Shown here one piece after another: positions 1 to 8,516 of a stretch of DNA of 64,000 nt. The notes under the pieces are model-generated. The model was not told the DNA's origin, made no database searches, and saw only the letters and a program-made list of their open reading frames with translations. The position numbers were made by a program, and so were the translations under genes. Source of the DNA: Polaromonas sp. (GTDB lineage: Bacteria; Pseudomonadota; Gammaproteobacteria; Burkholderiales; Burkholderiaceae_C); the NCBI RefSeq assembly GCF_030680935.1, contig NZ_JAUXUP010000025.1, forward strand, positions 1 to 64,000, in the 5' to 3' direction. Position 1 is the stretch's first letter. Every line of letters starts with the position of its first letter.

Positions 1-99
1 TTCGGTTGCCAGGGCATGGGCCTCTCCTTGCGTTGATCGCAAGCAAGAAGTGTTTCCTATGTCCTCGCACACCTGTTTCCCATGTCTCCTGTCCATACA
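1..99 (-). mobile_element. Partial IS481-like insertion sequence, cut by the window edge
   Basis: Read on the minus strand, a TGT terminus at 99 is followed by two similar blocks, GACATGGGAAACAGG and GACATAGGAAACAC, then a strong AGGAG ribosome site and an ATG at 17-15. The reading frame starts Met-Pro-Trp-Gln-Pro and runs off the window. Repeated GACATRGGAAACA blocks upstream of a transposase starting MPW are, from memory, typical of IS481-family integrase-core elements in Burkholderiales. Only the 5' end and first five codons are visible, so the family call is provisional. Positions 100-209 hold no convincing gene; a minus-strand frame there looks like widespread non-coding Comamonadaceae sequence. 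Confidence 0.55.
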
Positions 100-209
100 G
101 CGACGCAAAAGAAAGTGAGTTGCCGCCGGGCAACCCCCGGCTTGCTGGCGATCCACAAACGCCGGATGGAGGGCGGCCTCAACCAGCCCAACCAGAACAG
201 CAGAAAACC

Positions 210-1211
210 TCAACATAAAGCCAGCGCCTCCAGACACCGCCGTTTATGCGCCTCCCCGCTGGAAGGACTGATCTCCAGTCCCGGCAAACGCAGCCCGTAA
301 CTCAGGTCCAGCTTGTCGGCCTGCAACACCCAGGCGCACAGGCGGGACAGGCGTGCTTCGGTACCCACTGATCCGGCCTGCGCAAAATCCAGCCATAACT
401 CGTGGCGCTGGGATTGTTGTGTGTCGCGCACCACCAGGCCGTTGCCTTGCTCGTCGGCTTTGGCGGCTTTTTTCCACATCACGAGCTTGAGCGGGTCTCC
501 GCGCCGGTAGCCACGCACGCCGTCGAACTCACCGGCGCTTTGCCAGCGTGCCTTGGCGTCGGCACCGCCAGAGCGTGGCTCACCGGGTGGCAGCGGTGGC
601 GCCCGCAGTTCCGGTGCCGGGTACACCAGCATTTGCGCAGCCGGGCGCCAGTTGGTCCAGACGCGAAAAGTGCCCAGCGGGAACCGTGTTTCGGCGGTGA
701 GTGTGGGCAGGTGGTGGAGGCCACGCCGCGCTGGCTTGAAAGAGACCTGTACGCTTTGGCTGGCTTGGGCCGGCACATCGGCCCAGACCCAGTGCGGGGG
801 GTGTTGCCCGTCGGGTCCAGGAAGCACACTCAAGCCAATTCCATACCGAGCCGCGCGCCGGGTGTTCGTTAACTTCACATCAAAAATGGCTGCAGCTCCT
901 GCAAAATGTGCGGGAGGCGCTATCAAATTCATGGCGAGTCCACGCAGCGTACCGTGGCACACATGCATGCCGGTGAGGGCGCTGCCGGCCAGCAAAAAGG
1001 TCAGCAGGTAGCCCAGATTGAGCTGGTAGTTGATCGATGCCACCAGCAGCACCATCAAGGTCAGCGCCAGCATCCACCCCGGCCGTGTGGGCAGTATGTA
1101 CACATTGCGCTGGGTCAACACCACGTTGTCGGTCAGTGGCAGGCGGCTTTGCCACCATTGCTGGAAGCGCCCCCGAATGAAGTGAAACGGATTCAGGGCA
1201 GCTAGGTTCAT
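210..1211 (-). CDS. DUF58 domain-containing membrane-anchored protein
   Basis: This 333-aa protein has two hydrophobic segments near residues 45-80, then a long soluble part with the DUF58 signature around residues 215-260 (EFDGVRGYRRGDPLKLVMWK). It starts four bases inside the upstream MoxR ATPase gene, so the two are translationally coupled. MoxR-DUF58 pairs are usually followed by a transglutaminase-like protein; together they are thought to act in protein maturation or envelope processes. Here no transglutaminase follows: the downstream 200 bases hold junk and an IS end. The C-terminus looks complete, since the family usually stops soon after the EALAL-like end. Residues 95-111 coincide with a copy of the interspersed repeat. 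Confidence 0.85.
   Translation of the reverse strand: MNLAALNPFHFIRGRFQQWWQSRLPLTDNVVLTQRNVYILPTRPGWMLALTLMVLLVASINYQLNLGYLLTFLLAGSALTGMHVCHGTLRGLAMNLIAPPAHFAGAAAIFDVKLTNTRRAARYGIGLSVLPGPDGQHPPHWVWADVPAQASQSVQVSFKPARRGLHHLPTLTAETRFPLGTFRVWTNWRPAAQMLVYPAPELRAPPLPPGEPRSGGADAKARWQSAGEFDGVRGYRRGDPLKLVMWKKAAKADEQGNGLVVRDTQQSQRHELWLDFAQAGSVGTEARLSRLCAWVLQADKLDLSYGLRLPGLEISPSSGEAHKRRCLEALALC
881..931 (-). repeat. Interspersed repeat copy lying inside the DUF58 gene
   Basis: On the minus strand, TTGATAGC is followed by a block resembling the intergenic copy at 63933-63989, including CTGCAGCC and a T-rich end. The match is partial and was judged by eye. The segment is in frame and encodes residues 95-111 of the DUF58 protein. 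Chance resemblance is possible, because the encoded stretch still aligns without a gap to what I recall of the family (the P-x-x-FAG region). Confidence 0.4.
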
Positions 1212-2128
1212 GGCAAGGGCACGGCCTCCACCATGGCCCGCACCTGCTCTACCGAGCCACGGCCGGCATCGCTCACGGGGATCAGCCGGTGGGCTACGGT
1301 TTGTGGCAACACCGCCACGATGTCGTCCGGCGCCACGTAGTCACGCCCGCTCAGGAAAGCCTGGGCACGCGCGGCGCGCACCAGCGCAATGCCGGCGCGC
1401 GGGCTCAGACCTTGCAGAAACCAGCGGCCCGAACGGGTAGCCGCCACCAGGTCCTGCAGGTAATTGAGCAGGGCGTCGGAGGCGTACACCTGCTGCACCT
1501 GCTGCTGCAGTTCCAGCAGGTCGTGCGGCGTCAGCACGGTTTGCAGCTTGTCCACCATTTCGCGGCGGTCGCTGCCCGCCAGCAATTGTCGCTCGGCCGC
1601 CCGGTCCGGGTAGCCGAGCGAAATCCGCATGTGAAAACGATCCAGCTGGGACTCCGGCAGGGCGTAAGTGCCCAGCTGGTCATGTGGATTCTGGGTGGCG
1701 ATCACAAAAAACGGAACAGGCAGCGGCCGCGTCTCGCCTTCAACCGTGACCTGCTTTTCCTCCATCGCCTCCAGCAGCGCGCTTTGGGTGCGCGGGCTGG
1801 CGCGGTTGATCTCGTCGGCCAGCAACACCTGGGCAAAAATAGGCCCCGGGTGAAAAACAAAACTCTCCTTCTGGCGCTGGTAAATGGAAACCCCTGACAA
1901 ATCGCTGGGCATCAGGTCGGCGGTAAATTGCACGCGCGAAAACTGCAGGCCGAAAGAGCGCGACAGCGCGTGGGCCAGCGTGGTTTTTCCGACACCGGGC
2001 ACATCTTCGATCAGCAGGTGGCCGCCTGCCAGCAGGCAGGCCACGCAGTCCTGGACCTGGGTCGATTTGCCCACTATGACCGTGTTAAGCTGATTTAAAA
2101 GTGCCTGGATTTTCTGTTTCGCGTTCAT
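1208..2128 (-). CDS. MoxR family AAA+ ATPase
   Basis: The 306-aa protein has a Walker A (GVGKTTLAHAL, about residues 46-56), a Walker B (LLADEINRA, about 102-110) and the ATQNP sensor I motif (about 145-149), followed by an arginine-rich lid domain. This is the AAA_3 MoxR type, chaperone-like ATPases that work with VWA or DUF58 partners. It overlaps the DUF58 gene by 4 bases. A GAAGG ribosome site lies a few bases before the ATG. The start is only 29 bases from the divergently transcribed deacetylase gene, so the two promoters must overlap the opposing coding starts. Confidence 0.93.
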   Translation of the reverse strand: MNAKQKIQALLNQLNTVIVGKSTQVQDCVACLLAGGHLLIEDVPGVGKTTLAHALSRSFGLQFSRVQFTADLMPSDLSGVSIYQRQKESFVFHPGPIFAQVLLADEINRASPRTQSALLEAMEEKQVTVEGETRPLPVPFFVIATQNPHDQLGTYALPESQLDRFHMRISLGYPDRAAERQLLAGSDRREMVDKLQTVLTPHDLLELQQQVQQVYASDALLNYLQDLVAATRSGRWFLQGLSPRAGIALVRAARAQAFLSGRDYVAPDDIVAVLPQTVAHRLIPVSDAGRGSVEQVRAMVEAVPLP

Positions 2129-2157
2129 GCCTTCAACCTTACCGCAAAATTTCTTCT

Positions 2158-3111
2158 ATGAACGCCACCGCGTATTTCACCCACAAGGATTGCTGGAAAC
2201 ATGAAATGGGCGCCGGCCACCCGGAGTGCCCGGAGCGTCTGGACGCGATTGAAGACCGGCTGCTGATCACCGGCGTCGGGGACGCGCTGGACCGGCGCGA
2301 TGCGCCGCTGGCCTCGCTGGCCGATCTGGAGTTGGCGCATGGCCGCATGATGATTGCCGCGCTGCGCGGCCTGAGCGACCAGTTGGCCGACGAAATCCTG
2401 GCCGGTGGCCCCACACATGCCCAGATTGACCCGGACACGTCCATGAACGTGTCGACCTGGACCGCGGCCTTGCGCGCAGCCGGGGCCACGCTGGCCGCCA
2501 CCGATGCGGTGATGGCCGGAGAGGCCGAAAACGCCTTTTGTTCGGTGCGGCCACCCGGCCACCACGCCTGCCGTGACAAGTCCATGGGGTTTTGCTTCTT
2601 CAACAATATTGCAGTGGCTGCCAAATATGCGCTCGAGAGGCATGGGCTCAAGCGAGTGGCGATTGTGGACTTTGATGTGCACCATGGCAACGGCACGGAA
2701 GACATCATTCGCGGCGATGACCGCATCCTGATGGTCAGTTTTTTCCAGCACCCTTATTACCCCTATACCGGCGACGAAGTGCAGGCCAGCAACATGGTGA
2801 ATCTGCCGGTGCCGGCCTATACCAAGGGCATGGACATCCGCGAGCTGATCGACATGATGTGGATGCCGCGCCTTGAGACATTCCGGCCCGAGATGATTTT
2901 TATCAGTGCCGGATTTGATGCGCACCGCGAGGATGACCTGGGCCAGTTGGGTCTGACCGAGCAGGACTACGCATGGATCACCCAGCGCATCAAGGAGGTG
3001 GCCAAACGACACGCCCGGGGCCGTATTGTGTCGTCGCTCGAGGGTGGCTACAACCTGGGCGCGCTGGCGCGCAGTGTGGAAGCCCATATCCGCGTGCTGG
3101 CAGATTTGTAG
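2158..3111 (+). CDS. Histone deacetylase family protein (acetoin utilization/acetylpolyamine amidohydrolase type)
   Basis: This 317-aa zinc-dependent deacylase has the class II HDAC motifs in order: HPECPERL near the N-terminus, the RPPGHHA active-site histidine pair (about residue 130), the metal ligands in DFDVHHGNGT (about 172-181) and SAGFDAHREDDL (about 250-260). Bacterial members remove acetyl groups from acetylpolyamines or proteins; the substrate cannot be read from sequence. The ATG at 2158 was chosen because family members start a few residues before the TAYFTH-like strand. A GTG at 2101 would extend the protein into the moxR gene. No clear ribosome site precedes the ATG. Confidence 0.9.
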   Translation: MNATAYFTHKDCWKHEMGAGHPECPERLDAIEDRLLITGVGDALDRRDAPLASLADLELAHGRMMIAALRGLSDQLADEILAGGPTHAQIDPDTSMNVSTWTAALRAAGATLAATDAVMAGEAENAFCSVRPPGHHACRDKSMGFCFFNNIAVAAKYALERHGLKRVAIVDFDVHHGNGTEDIIRGDDRILMVSFFQHPYYPYTGDEVQASNMVNLPVPAYTKGMDIRELIDMMWMPRLETFRPEMIFISAGFDAHREDDLGQLGLTEQDYAWITQRIKEVAKRHARGRIVSSLEGGYNLGALARSVEAHIRVLADL

Positions 3112-3127
3112 GCAGAGGAGGAGTGTC

Positions 3128-3919
3128 TTGATAAATGATTTTTCAGCCCCCTTGCTGCACAGCCGCGACGCGCGTGGCGTGTACACGCTCACGCTCAATC
3201 GTCCTGCAAGCTTCAACACCCTGAGCGAAGACATGTTGGCCGCCCTGCAGGCGGCGCTGGACGCGGTGGCCAGTGACCCGGCTGCACGCGCGGTCGTGCT
3301 GGCGGCGCAAGGCAAGGCCTTTTGCGCCGGCCACAACCTCAAGGAAATGCGTGCGCAGCCCGAGCTGGCCTATTACCAGAAGCTGTTTGCGCAATGTACC
3401 CGCATGATGTTGAGTATCCAGGCCCTGCCGGTGCCGGTGCTGGCCCGGGTGCAGGGGGTGGCCACGGCTGCCGGCTGCCAGTTGGTGGCGCAGTGTGACC
3501 TGGCGGTGGCCGGCACCGATGCCAGTTTTGGCGTCAACGGCATTGATGTAGGTTTGTTCTGCGCCACGCCCAGTGTGCCGCTGGTACGCAACATACCGGC
3601 CAAGCAGGCCATGGAAATGCTGCTGACCGGGGGCTTCATCGGCGCCGAGGAAGCCAGGGCGCGAGGCTTGGTCAACCGGGTGGTTGCGCCGCAGGATATG
3701 GATGCGGAAATTGAGCGCTTGCTGCTGGCGATTCTTTCCAAACCGCGCGAGGCGATTGCCATGGGCAAGGCCCTCTTCTACCAACAACGTGAAACCGGTA
3801 TTGCCGCCGCATACCAGCTGGCGGGGCAGACCATGGCCTGCAACATGGTTCACCCGGTGGCGCAGGAGGGCGTGCAGGCCTTCATCGACAAAAGGACGCC
3901 CCAATGGCCGGCCCTGTGA
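3128..3919 (+). CDS. Enoyl-CoA hydratase/isomerase family protein (crotonase)
   Basis: The protein is 263 aa from a TTG start. It has the crotonase oxyanion-hole motif AFCAGHNLKE (about residues 65-74) and the second motif GVATAAGCQLVAQCDLAVA (about 115-133). A TTG was chosen because AGGAGGAG lies just upstream and no in-frame ATG or GTG occurs between it and the deacetylase stop. The gene follows the deacetylase by 16 bases and overlaps mscS, so all three probably form one transcript. The family hydrates or isomerises acyl-CoAs. The usual catalytic glutamates are not obvious, since the second motif carries Gln and Ala, so the exact reaction is open. Confidence 0.87.
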   Translation: MINDFSAPLLHSRDARGVYTLTLNRPASFNTLSEDMLAALQAALDAVASDPAARAVVLAAQGKAFCAGHNLKEMRAQPELAYYQKLFAQCTRMMLSIQALPVPVLARVQGVATAAGCQLVAQCDLAVAGTDASFGVNGIDVGLFCATPSVPLVRNIPAKQAMEMLLTGGFIGAEEARARGLVNRVVAPQDMDAEIERLLLAILSKPREAIAMGKALFYQQRETGIAAAYQLAGQTMACNMVHPVAQEGVQAFIDKRTPQWPAL

Positions 3920-5220
3920 CCTCCCGGGCTTCGAAGTCAGCCCCAATCGATACGCTGGACGGATGGTTTGCGGCGCTGGCCCAGCCCAGTGCCCTGACCG
4001 AGCTGGCAGCGCTGGTCGCGTGCGTGCTGCTGGCCTGGCTGCTGGTGCGGGTGGCCAGCCGCTCGCACCTCGTGGCTGACGGAAACTCCGTCCTGTTTGG
4101 CCGTCGCGTGATCGACGGCGTACTGTTTCCGCTGCTGCTGCTGTCTTTTGCGTATGGGGCCCAGATTTTGCTGGCGCGGCTGATCCCAGTGGCCGTGTTC
4201 AAAGTGGCGGTTCCTGTACTGCTGTCGCTGGCGGTGATTCGCCTGGGGGTCAAGGTGCTGCAGGTGGCCTTCAAGGACGCGCCTCTGGTACGGGCACTGG
4301 AACGGACCATTTCCTGGCTGGCCTGGATTGCCATGGTGCTTTGGGTCAGTGGGCTGCTGCCCCTGATCATGGAGGAACTGGACGACATCAAGTGGAAGGT
4401 CGGCAATTCGACCCTGTCGGTACGCACCCTGCTGGAGGGGGCCGTGACGGCCGGGGTGGTACTCCTGATCGCGCTGTGGATTTCCGCGGCGATTGAAACG
4501 CGCTTGCTGCGCTCGGCCACCGGCAACGAGCTGTCGCTGCGCAAGGCGGTCAGCAACGCCACCCGTGCGGTGCTGATGTTTGTAGGCCTTCTGATGGCGC
4601 TGTCGGCGGTGGGCATCGACCTGACGGCCCTGTCGGTGCTGGGCGGAGCGATCGGCGTCGGCATAGGTTTCGGCCTGCAAAAACTGGCGGCCAACTACGT
4701 CAGCGGCTTTGTGATGCTGGCCGAGCGCAGTGTGCGCATCGGCGACAACGTCCGGGTGGACGACTTCGAGGGCCGCATCACCAACATCAACGCTCGTTAT
4801 ACGGTGGTGCGGTCGTTGGGCGGCCGGGAGTCCATCGTGCCCAACGAGATGTTCATCAGCAACCGCATTGAAAACCTCTCCCTGGCCGATTCACGCGTGC
4901 TGCAGTCCACCGTGGTGTCGGTGGGGTATGACAGCGACGTCGATCTGGTAATGCGTTTGCTGACCGAGGCGGCCCTGTCGCAGGACCGGGTGGTGCGTGA
5001 GCCCGGCCCGGGTGTCAATCTCACCAATTTCGGGGCCGACGGGCTGGAGTTCACGTTGAACTACTGGATGACGGACCCCGAGAACGGGCAGCAGAACCTG
5101 CGCTCGCGCATCAACCTCGCCATATTGCAGTCCTTGCGCAGCAACGGCGTCGAAATTCCTTATCCGCAGCGGGTGATTCACACGCGGTCCCTGCCGTCGC
5201 AAGACGTCAAGGACCCCTGA
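3904..5220 (+). CDS. Mechanosensitive ion channel, MscS family
   Basis: The protein is 438 aa. About five hydrophobic segments precede the pore helix and the MscS core GGAIGVGIGFGLQKLAANYVSGF (given in parts: GGAIGVGIGFGLQ, then LAANYVSGF, about residues 247-270). A beta domain with ERSVRIGDNVRV, GRITNINARYTVV and SIVPNEMFISN follows. These channels release solutes on hypo-osmotic shock. The longer N-terminal membrane part places it among the mid-sized MscS homologues (YbdG/YnaI-like) rather than the minimal 286-aa MscS. The start overlaps the crotonase gene by 16 bases, and AAGGAC provides a ribosome site. Confidence 0.93.
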   Translation: MAGPVTSRASKSAPIDTLDGWFAALAQPSALTELAALVACVLLAWLLVRVASRSHLVADGNSVLFGRRVIDGVLFPLLLLSFAYGAQILLARLIPVAVFKVAVPVLLSLAVIRLGVKVLQVAFKDAPLVRALERTISWLAWIAMVLWVSGLLPLIMEELDDIKWKVGNSTLSVRTLLEGAVTAGVVLLIALWISAAIETRLLRSATGNELSLRKAVSNATRAVLMFVGLLMALSAVGIDLTALSVLGGAIGVGIGFGLQKLAANYVSGFVMLAERSVRIGDNVRVDDFEGRITNINARYTVVRSLGGRESIVPNEMFISNRIENLSLADSRVLQSTVVSVGYDSDVDLVMRLLTEAALSQDRVVREPGPGVNLTNFGADGLEFTLNYWMTDPENGQQNLRSRINLAILQSLRSNGVEIPYPQRVIHTRSLPSQDVKDP

Positions 5221-5228
5221 GGTCTGCC

Positions 5229-5254
5229 GTGCCGCGCCCCTCCCGGGGCGGCAC
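5229..5254. terminator. GC-rich hairpin between convergent genes
   Basis: The arms GTGCCGCGCCCC and GGGGCGGCAC around a TCCC loop form a strong stem with a two-base bulge, between the stop of mscS and the end of the convergent TRAP permease gene. There is no clear T-run, so it may act as a bidirectional hairpin stop or RNA-end stabiliser. Confidence 0.5.
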
Positions 5255-5270
5255 TTCCGGGGACTTTCCC

Positions 5271-6563
5271 TTACTTCATGAAAGAAGGCAGCCAGAGGCT
5301 GATCCCGGGGAAGGCCAGCAGAATGCCCAGCGCTGCCACCTGCATGACCACAAAGGGCCAGACACCGCGGAAAATGCTGCCCAGACCGACCTTGGGCAGC
5401 AGGGTGTTGAGCACAAACAGGTTCATGCCCACGGGTGGTGAGATCAGGCCGATCTGGATCACCATCACGATCAGCACACCGAACCAGACCGGATCGAAGC
5501 CCAGTGACACCACAATCGGGAAAAACAGCGGAATGGTCAGCAACACCATGGTGAGCTCTTCCATCACGGTGCCCAGCAGCACGTAGATCACCATCATCGC
5601 AGCCACGATCATCACCGGCGACAGACCCAGGTGGGTGATCCACTCCTTGAGGTCATTGGGCATGGAGGTGAAGTTCATGAAATTGGCGAAAATGGTCGCT
5701 GCGATCAACAGGGTGAACAGCATGGCGGTTGTGCGCGCCGACTCCACCAGCACACCCAGCGTGATCTTCCAGGTCAGCCGGCGCCGCGCCAGGGCAAACA
5801 GGAAGGCGCCGGCGGCGCCTATGCCTGCGCCCTCGGTGGCGGTGAACACGCCGCCATAAATACCCCCCAGTACCAGCACCATCAGCAGCAACACGCCCCA
5901 GATGCCGCGCACAGCTTTCCAGCGTTCGGGCCAGGTCGATTTTTCTCCGGCGGGCGCGTGTTCGGGGTCCATGAAGGTCATGAAGAGCACGGCGACCATC
6001 AGCAGCAGCGCAATCAGAATGCCGGGAAGCACGCCAGCCGCAAACAGCTTGCCGATGTTGGTTTCGGTCACGATGCCGTAGATCACCAGGATGGTTGAGG
6101 GCGGAATCATGATCCCCAACGTACCGCCTGCCGCGATCACTCCGGTGGACAGGGAGTCGCTGTAACCCAGTTTTTTCATCGACGGATAAGCCACCTTGCT
6201 CATGGTGGCGGCAGTCGCTATCGACGAGCCGCAAATCGCACCAAAACCGGCGCAGGCAGCGATGGTGGCGTGTGCCAGGCCGCCGCGCAGGTGGCCGATG
6301 AACGAGTAAGCTGCGTGAAACAGCTCGTGCGCCAGCCCCGCCCGTGCCACAAAATTGCCCATCAGGATGAACAGCGGGATCACCGACAAGGTGTAGGCAA
6401 AACCGGTTTCGTGCACCACCTGCGCCGTGCTGGCCATGGCGGGCATCCAGCCGCGTGTCAGGCCCATGCCGACAATGCCCACCAGACCCATGGCAAAAGC
6501 CAGTGGCAGGCGCAGCAAGGCCAGCACAAAAATGGCGCCAAAACCAAGCAGGGCTTCGGTCAC
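5271..6563 (-). CDS. TRAP transporter large permease (DctM/SiaM family)
   Basis: This 430-aa, very hydrophobic protein has about 12 membrane segments and typical DctM motifs (PLFILMGNFVARAGL, GAICGSSIATAATM, PPSTILVIYG, GLISPPVGMNLFVLN). It is the sodium-driven transport subunit of a tripartite ATP-independent periplasmic transporter. It starts 4 bases inside the small permease gene, and the receptor gene lies upstream. The substrate is not evident. The operon lies back to back with etfBA and an acyl-CoA dehydrogenase, which hints at a carboxylate degraded through CoA esters. Confidence 0.95.
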   Translation of the reverse strand: MTEALLGFGAIFVLALLRLPLAFAMGLVGIVGMGLTRGWMPAMASTAQVVHETGFAYTLSVIPLFILMGNFVARAGLAHELFHAAYSFIGHLRGGLAHATIAACAGFGAICGSSIATAATMSKVAYPSMKKLGYSDSLSTGVIAAGGTLGIMIPPSTILVIYGIVTETNIGKLFAAGVLPGILIALLLMVAVLFMTFMDPEHAPAGEKSTWPERWKAVRGIWGVLLLMVLVLGGIYGGVFTATEGAGIGAAGAFLFALARRRLTWKITLGVLVESARTTAMLFTLLIAATIFANFMNFTSMPNDLKEWITHLGLSPVMIVAAMMVIYVLLGTVMEELTMVLLTIPLFFPIVVSLGFDPVWFGVLIVMVIQIGLISPPVGMNLFVLNTLLPKVGLGSIFRGVWPFVVMQVAALGILLAFPGISLWLPSFMK

Positions 6564-7045
6564 AGCGTGGCTCCTTCACCCGTGTCGGAATCGGGGGCAG
6601 GGCGCAACCCCATGCCCAGGTGAATCGCGCCGGCCACGGCGCACATCAAGGCCATTCCGTAGATAAACGGGGCCTTGAGGATTTTTAGCTGGGCGGTGGT
6701 CTCTCCGGTGTCCAGGTACTGACCACCGGTTTGCCACATCAGCCAGCCCAGGGCCAGCAAGACAACCCCGCAGATCAGCTGCATCAAGGCGCGTTGTACC
6801 TTGCGGACGGCTTCGGGCAGGTAGTGATCCAGCGAATCGAACACCACATGCTCACCGCGCAGCGAGACCAGTGGCAAGGCCGCAAAAATCACCATCACCA
6901 TCAGCAGTTCCGTGAGCTCCAGGGAGCCGGTGATGGAATTGGAAAGCAGCTTGCGCCCGCCAACGTCAAAAAAAGTCAGCGCCATGATGGCGAACAGGGC
7001 GGTGGCGGCCAGCAGGCCGCAGACCCTTTCGATGAGCTTGTTCAA
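6560..7045 (-). CDS. TRAP transporter small permease (DctQ family)
   Basis: The protein is 161 aa with four predicted membrane helices (about residues 10-30, 45-65, 88-108 and 130-150), the DctQ layout. It stabilises the large permease and contacts the loaded receptor. It overlaps dctM by 4 bases. An 84-base gap holding a rho-independent terminator separates it from the receptor gene upstream, so it is probably expressed below the receptor by read-through. Confidence 0.93.
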   Translation of the reverse strand: MNKLIERVCGLLAATALFAIMALTFFDVGGRKLLSNSITGSLELTELLMVMVIFAALPLVSLRGEHVVFDSLDHYLPEAVRKVQRALMQLICGVVLLALGWLMWQTGGQYLDTGETTAQLKILKAPFIYGMALMCAVAGAIHLGMGLRPAPDSDTGEGATL

Positions 7046-7064
7046 TCTATGTGCCTCAATCCAT

Positions 7065-7102
7065 GAAAAAAAGCGCGGCCCTCATTGTCCATGAGGCCGC
7101 GC
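7065..7102 (-). terminator. Rho-independent terminator between TRAP receptor and permease genes
   Basis: On the minus strand the arms GCGCGGCCTCAT and ATGAGGGCCGCGC (one bulge) enclose a short loop and are followed by seven T residues. It lies inside the operon, after the receptor gene and before the small permease, so it probably acts as a partial terminator that keeps receptor transcript in excess. Confidence 0.85.
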
Positions 7103-7129
7103 CGGGGCTGGCGGTCGGGCGTCAGCCGC

Positions 7130-8140
7130 TTACTTTTCCTGGCGGGCGATTTCAGCGCGGAACTCAGCCAGCACCTTGGCTGCGTCTTTGAGGCCCTTGG
7201 CTTCGGCGTCCTTGATCCATTTCTGTTCAAGCGGAGCAGTCTTGCCCTTGACGTCGGCGACAAACGCCGCATCGGCCTTGACGACCTGCACATCGTTCGC
7301 CTGCATCAGGCCCATGGCGCGGCGGTCCACGCGGTCCCAGCCGCGGCCGTAAATACGCGCGGCCACTTCGCCGGAGATGGCGTCAACGGCCTTCTTCTCG
7401 TCGGCCGAGAGTTTGTCGTATTTGGCCTGATTCATCATGAAGACAAAACTGGTGTTGTACAGGCCGCCGGGAAAGGTGGTGGCGTATTTGATGATCTTGT
7501 CGATCTTGAACGACTCGGTGGACTCGGCCGGGAACAGCGTGCCATCCATGACGCCGCCGGACAACAACTCGTACGAATCGGGTGCCGGCTTGAGGGTCAC
7601 GTTCATGCCCAGCGTTTTTGCGATCTCGTTGACCATGCCGCCGCCGACGCGCCATTTCAGGCCCCCCAGCTCGGCCACGTTGGTCACTGGCCGTTTGGTG
7701 TTGAACACAATGCCAGGGCCGTGGGTGAAGAACGAGAGCACTTTCACGCCCTGATGCTCGGCCTGAAACTGCGGGTATTTCATGGCGACCTTGTTGAAGG
7801 CCACCGAGATTGGCTCCGAGGTGTTGCCCAGAAACGGGAACTCGGACATCTGCGTGTAGACAAAGCGGCCCGGCGTGTAGCCGTGTACCGTGTAGGACAC
7901 ATCGGCCAGGCCGTTCTTGACAGCGTCCATGGTGCCGGGCGCTGCGGTGACGCCGCGCGGCAGGATGTTGCACTTCATCTTGCCGGCGGTGTTTTTCTCC
8001 AGCAAGTCGCACCATTCTTTCTGGGCCATGCTCAGGGTATGGGTTGGAGGCAACCAGCTGGAAACCGTCAGCACGGTCTGGGCGGAAGCAAGGCCACTGC
8101 AAACGGTGAGCAGGGCGGCGGCAATCGATTTGATTTTCAT
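7130..8140 (-). CDS. TRAP transporter substrate-binding protein (DctP family)
   Basis: The 336-aa precursor has a Sec signal peptide (MKIKSIAAALLTVCSGLASAQ, cleavage near residue 20) and the DctP fold. The region GLKWRVGGGMVNEIAKTLG (about 188-206) contains the arginine that normally binds the ligand carboxylate. It captures a carboxylic acid in the periplasm for the DctQM pair encoded next. It belongs to a different subgroup from the two hexuronate-like receptors elsewhere in the window. A GGAG ribosome site precedes the ATG. The 376 bases upstream are shared with divergent etfB. Confidence 0.93.
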   Translation of the reverse strand: MKIKSIAAALLTVCSGLASAQTVLTVSSWLPPTHTLSMAQKEWCDLLEKNTAGKMKCNILPRGVTAAPGTMDAVKNGLADVSYTVHGYTPGRFVYTQMSEFPFLGNTSEPISVAFNKVAMKYPQFQAEHQGVKVLSFFTHGPGIVFNTKRPVTNVAELGGLKWRVGGGMVNEIAKTLGMNVTLKPAPDSYELLSGGVMDGTLFPAESTESFKIDKIIKYATTFPGGLYNTSFVFMMNQAKYDKLSADEKKAVDAISGEVAARIYGRGWDRVDRRAMGLMQANDVQVVKADAAFVADVKGKTAPLEQKWIKDAEAKGLKDAAKVLAEFRAEIARQEK

Positions 8141-8272
8141 GAAGGCTCCGTGCGGTCAAGGGCTGACCGGTAAGGTGTTGAAGGGCTGAGACAGTGGCCT
8201 GAAAGCCCTGCTTCATTCGGAAAGTCCACTTTAAGCCACTGACTGGCGCCAGTCTGTCCCTACTTACCCCAA

Positions 8273-8296
8273 TTAACCGACCAAACGGTCTGTTAA
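8273..8296. promoter_or_regulatory. 24-bp imperfect palindrome, TetR-type operator candidate
   Basis: The arms TTAAC-n-GACC and GGTC-n-GTTAA are symmetric around a 4-base centre. Length and spacing fit operators of TetR-family regulators of acyl-CoA metabolism. It lies in the 8141-8516 intergenic region between the TRAP receptor gene and etfB. No regulator gene is adjacent. The rest of that 376-base gap holds the etf promoter and nothing coding that I can support. Confidence 0.55.
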
Positions 8297-8350
8297 TTGT
8301 GACGTTGCCATGTCGCCGGGGCAACAGGACTTTGGGCGTGCGTCTCTAAT

Positions 8351-8394
8351 TTGAAATAGCAAGGCCTCTATAATAAAAATAGAACGACCGTTCT
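8351..8394 (+). promoter_or_regulatory. Putative etfBA promoter with a second TetR-like palindrome
   Basis: TATAAT at 8369-8374 is a perfect -10 hexamer. Seven bases downstream lies AGAACGACCGTTCT (8381-8394), with 6-bp arms AGAACG and CGTTCT around AC, where bound repressor would cover the start site. TTGAAA at 8351 is too close (12 bases) to be an ideal -35. A leader of about 120 bases then runs to etfB. Confidence 0.55.
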
Positions 8395-8516
8395 TTTTCT
8401 GCATCCCCGCTATCTCAGTACCCCCAAACGCCTGTTTATAGGGAAGTCCAGCAGGTGCAGCATAGAATCAAAAGCTTTACGTACACGTCAATTCAATCAA
8501 CTCTGGAGCCCTCCCA

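Noticed and set aside
1..216. Minus-strand frame starting ATG at 216 and running off the left edge
   Set aside because: It crosses the IS terminus, and its GCPAATHFLL-like part matches widespread non-coding Comamonadaceae sequence, so it is not a gene.
2125..3342. 405-aa minus-strand frame opposite the deacetylase gene
   Set aside because: It is a shadow of a gene with all HDAC motifs.
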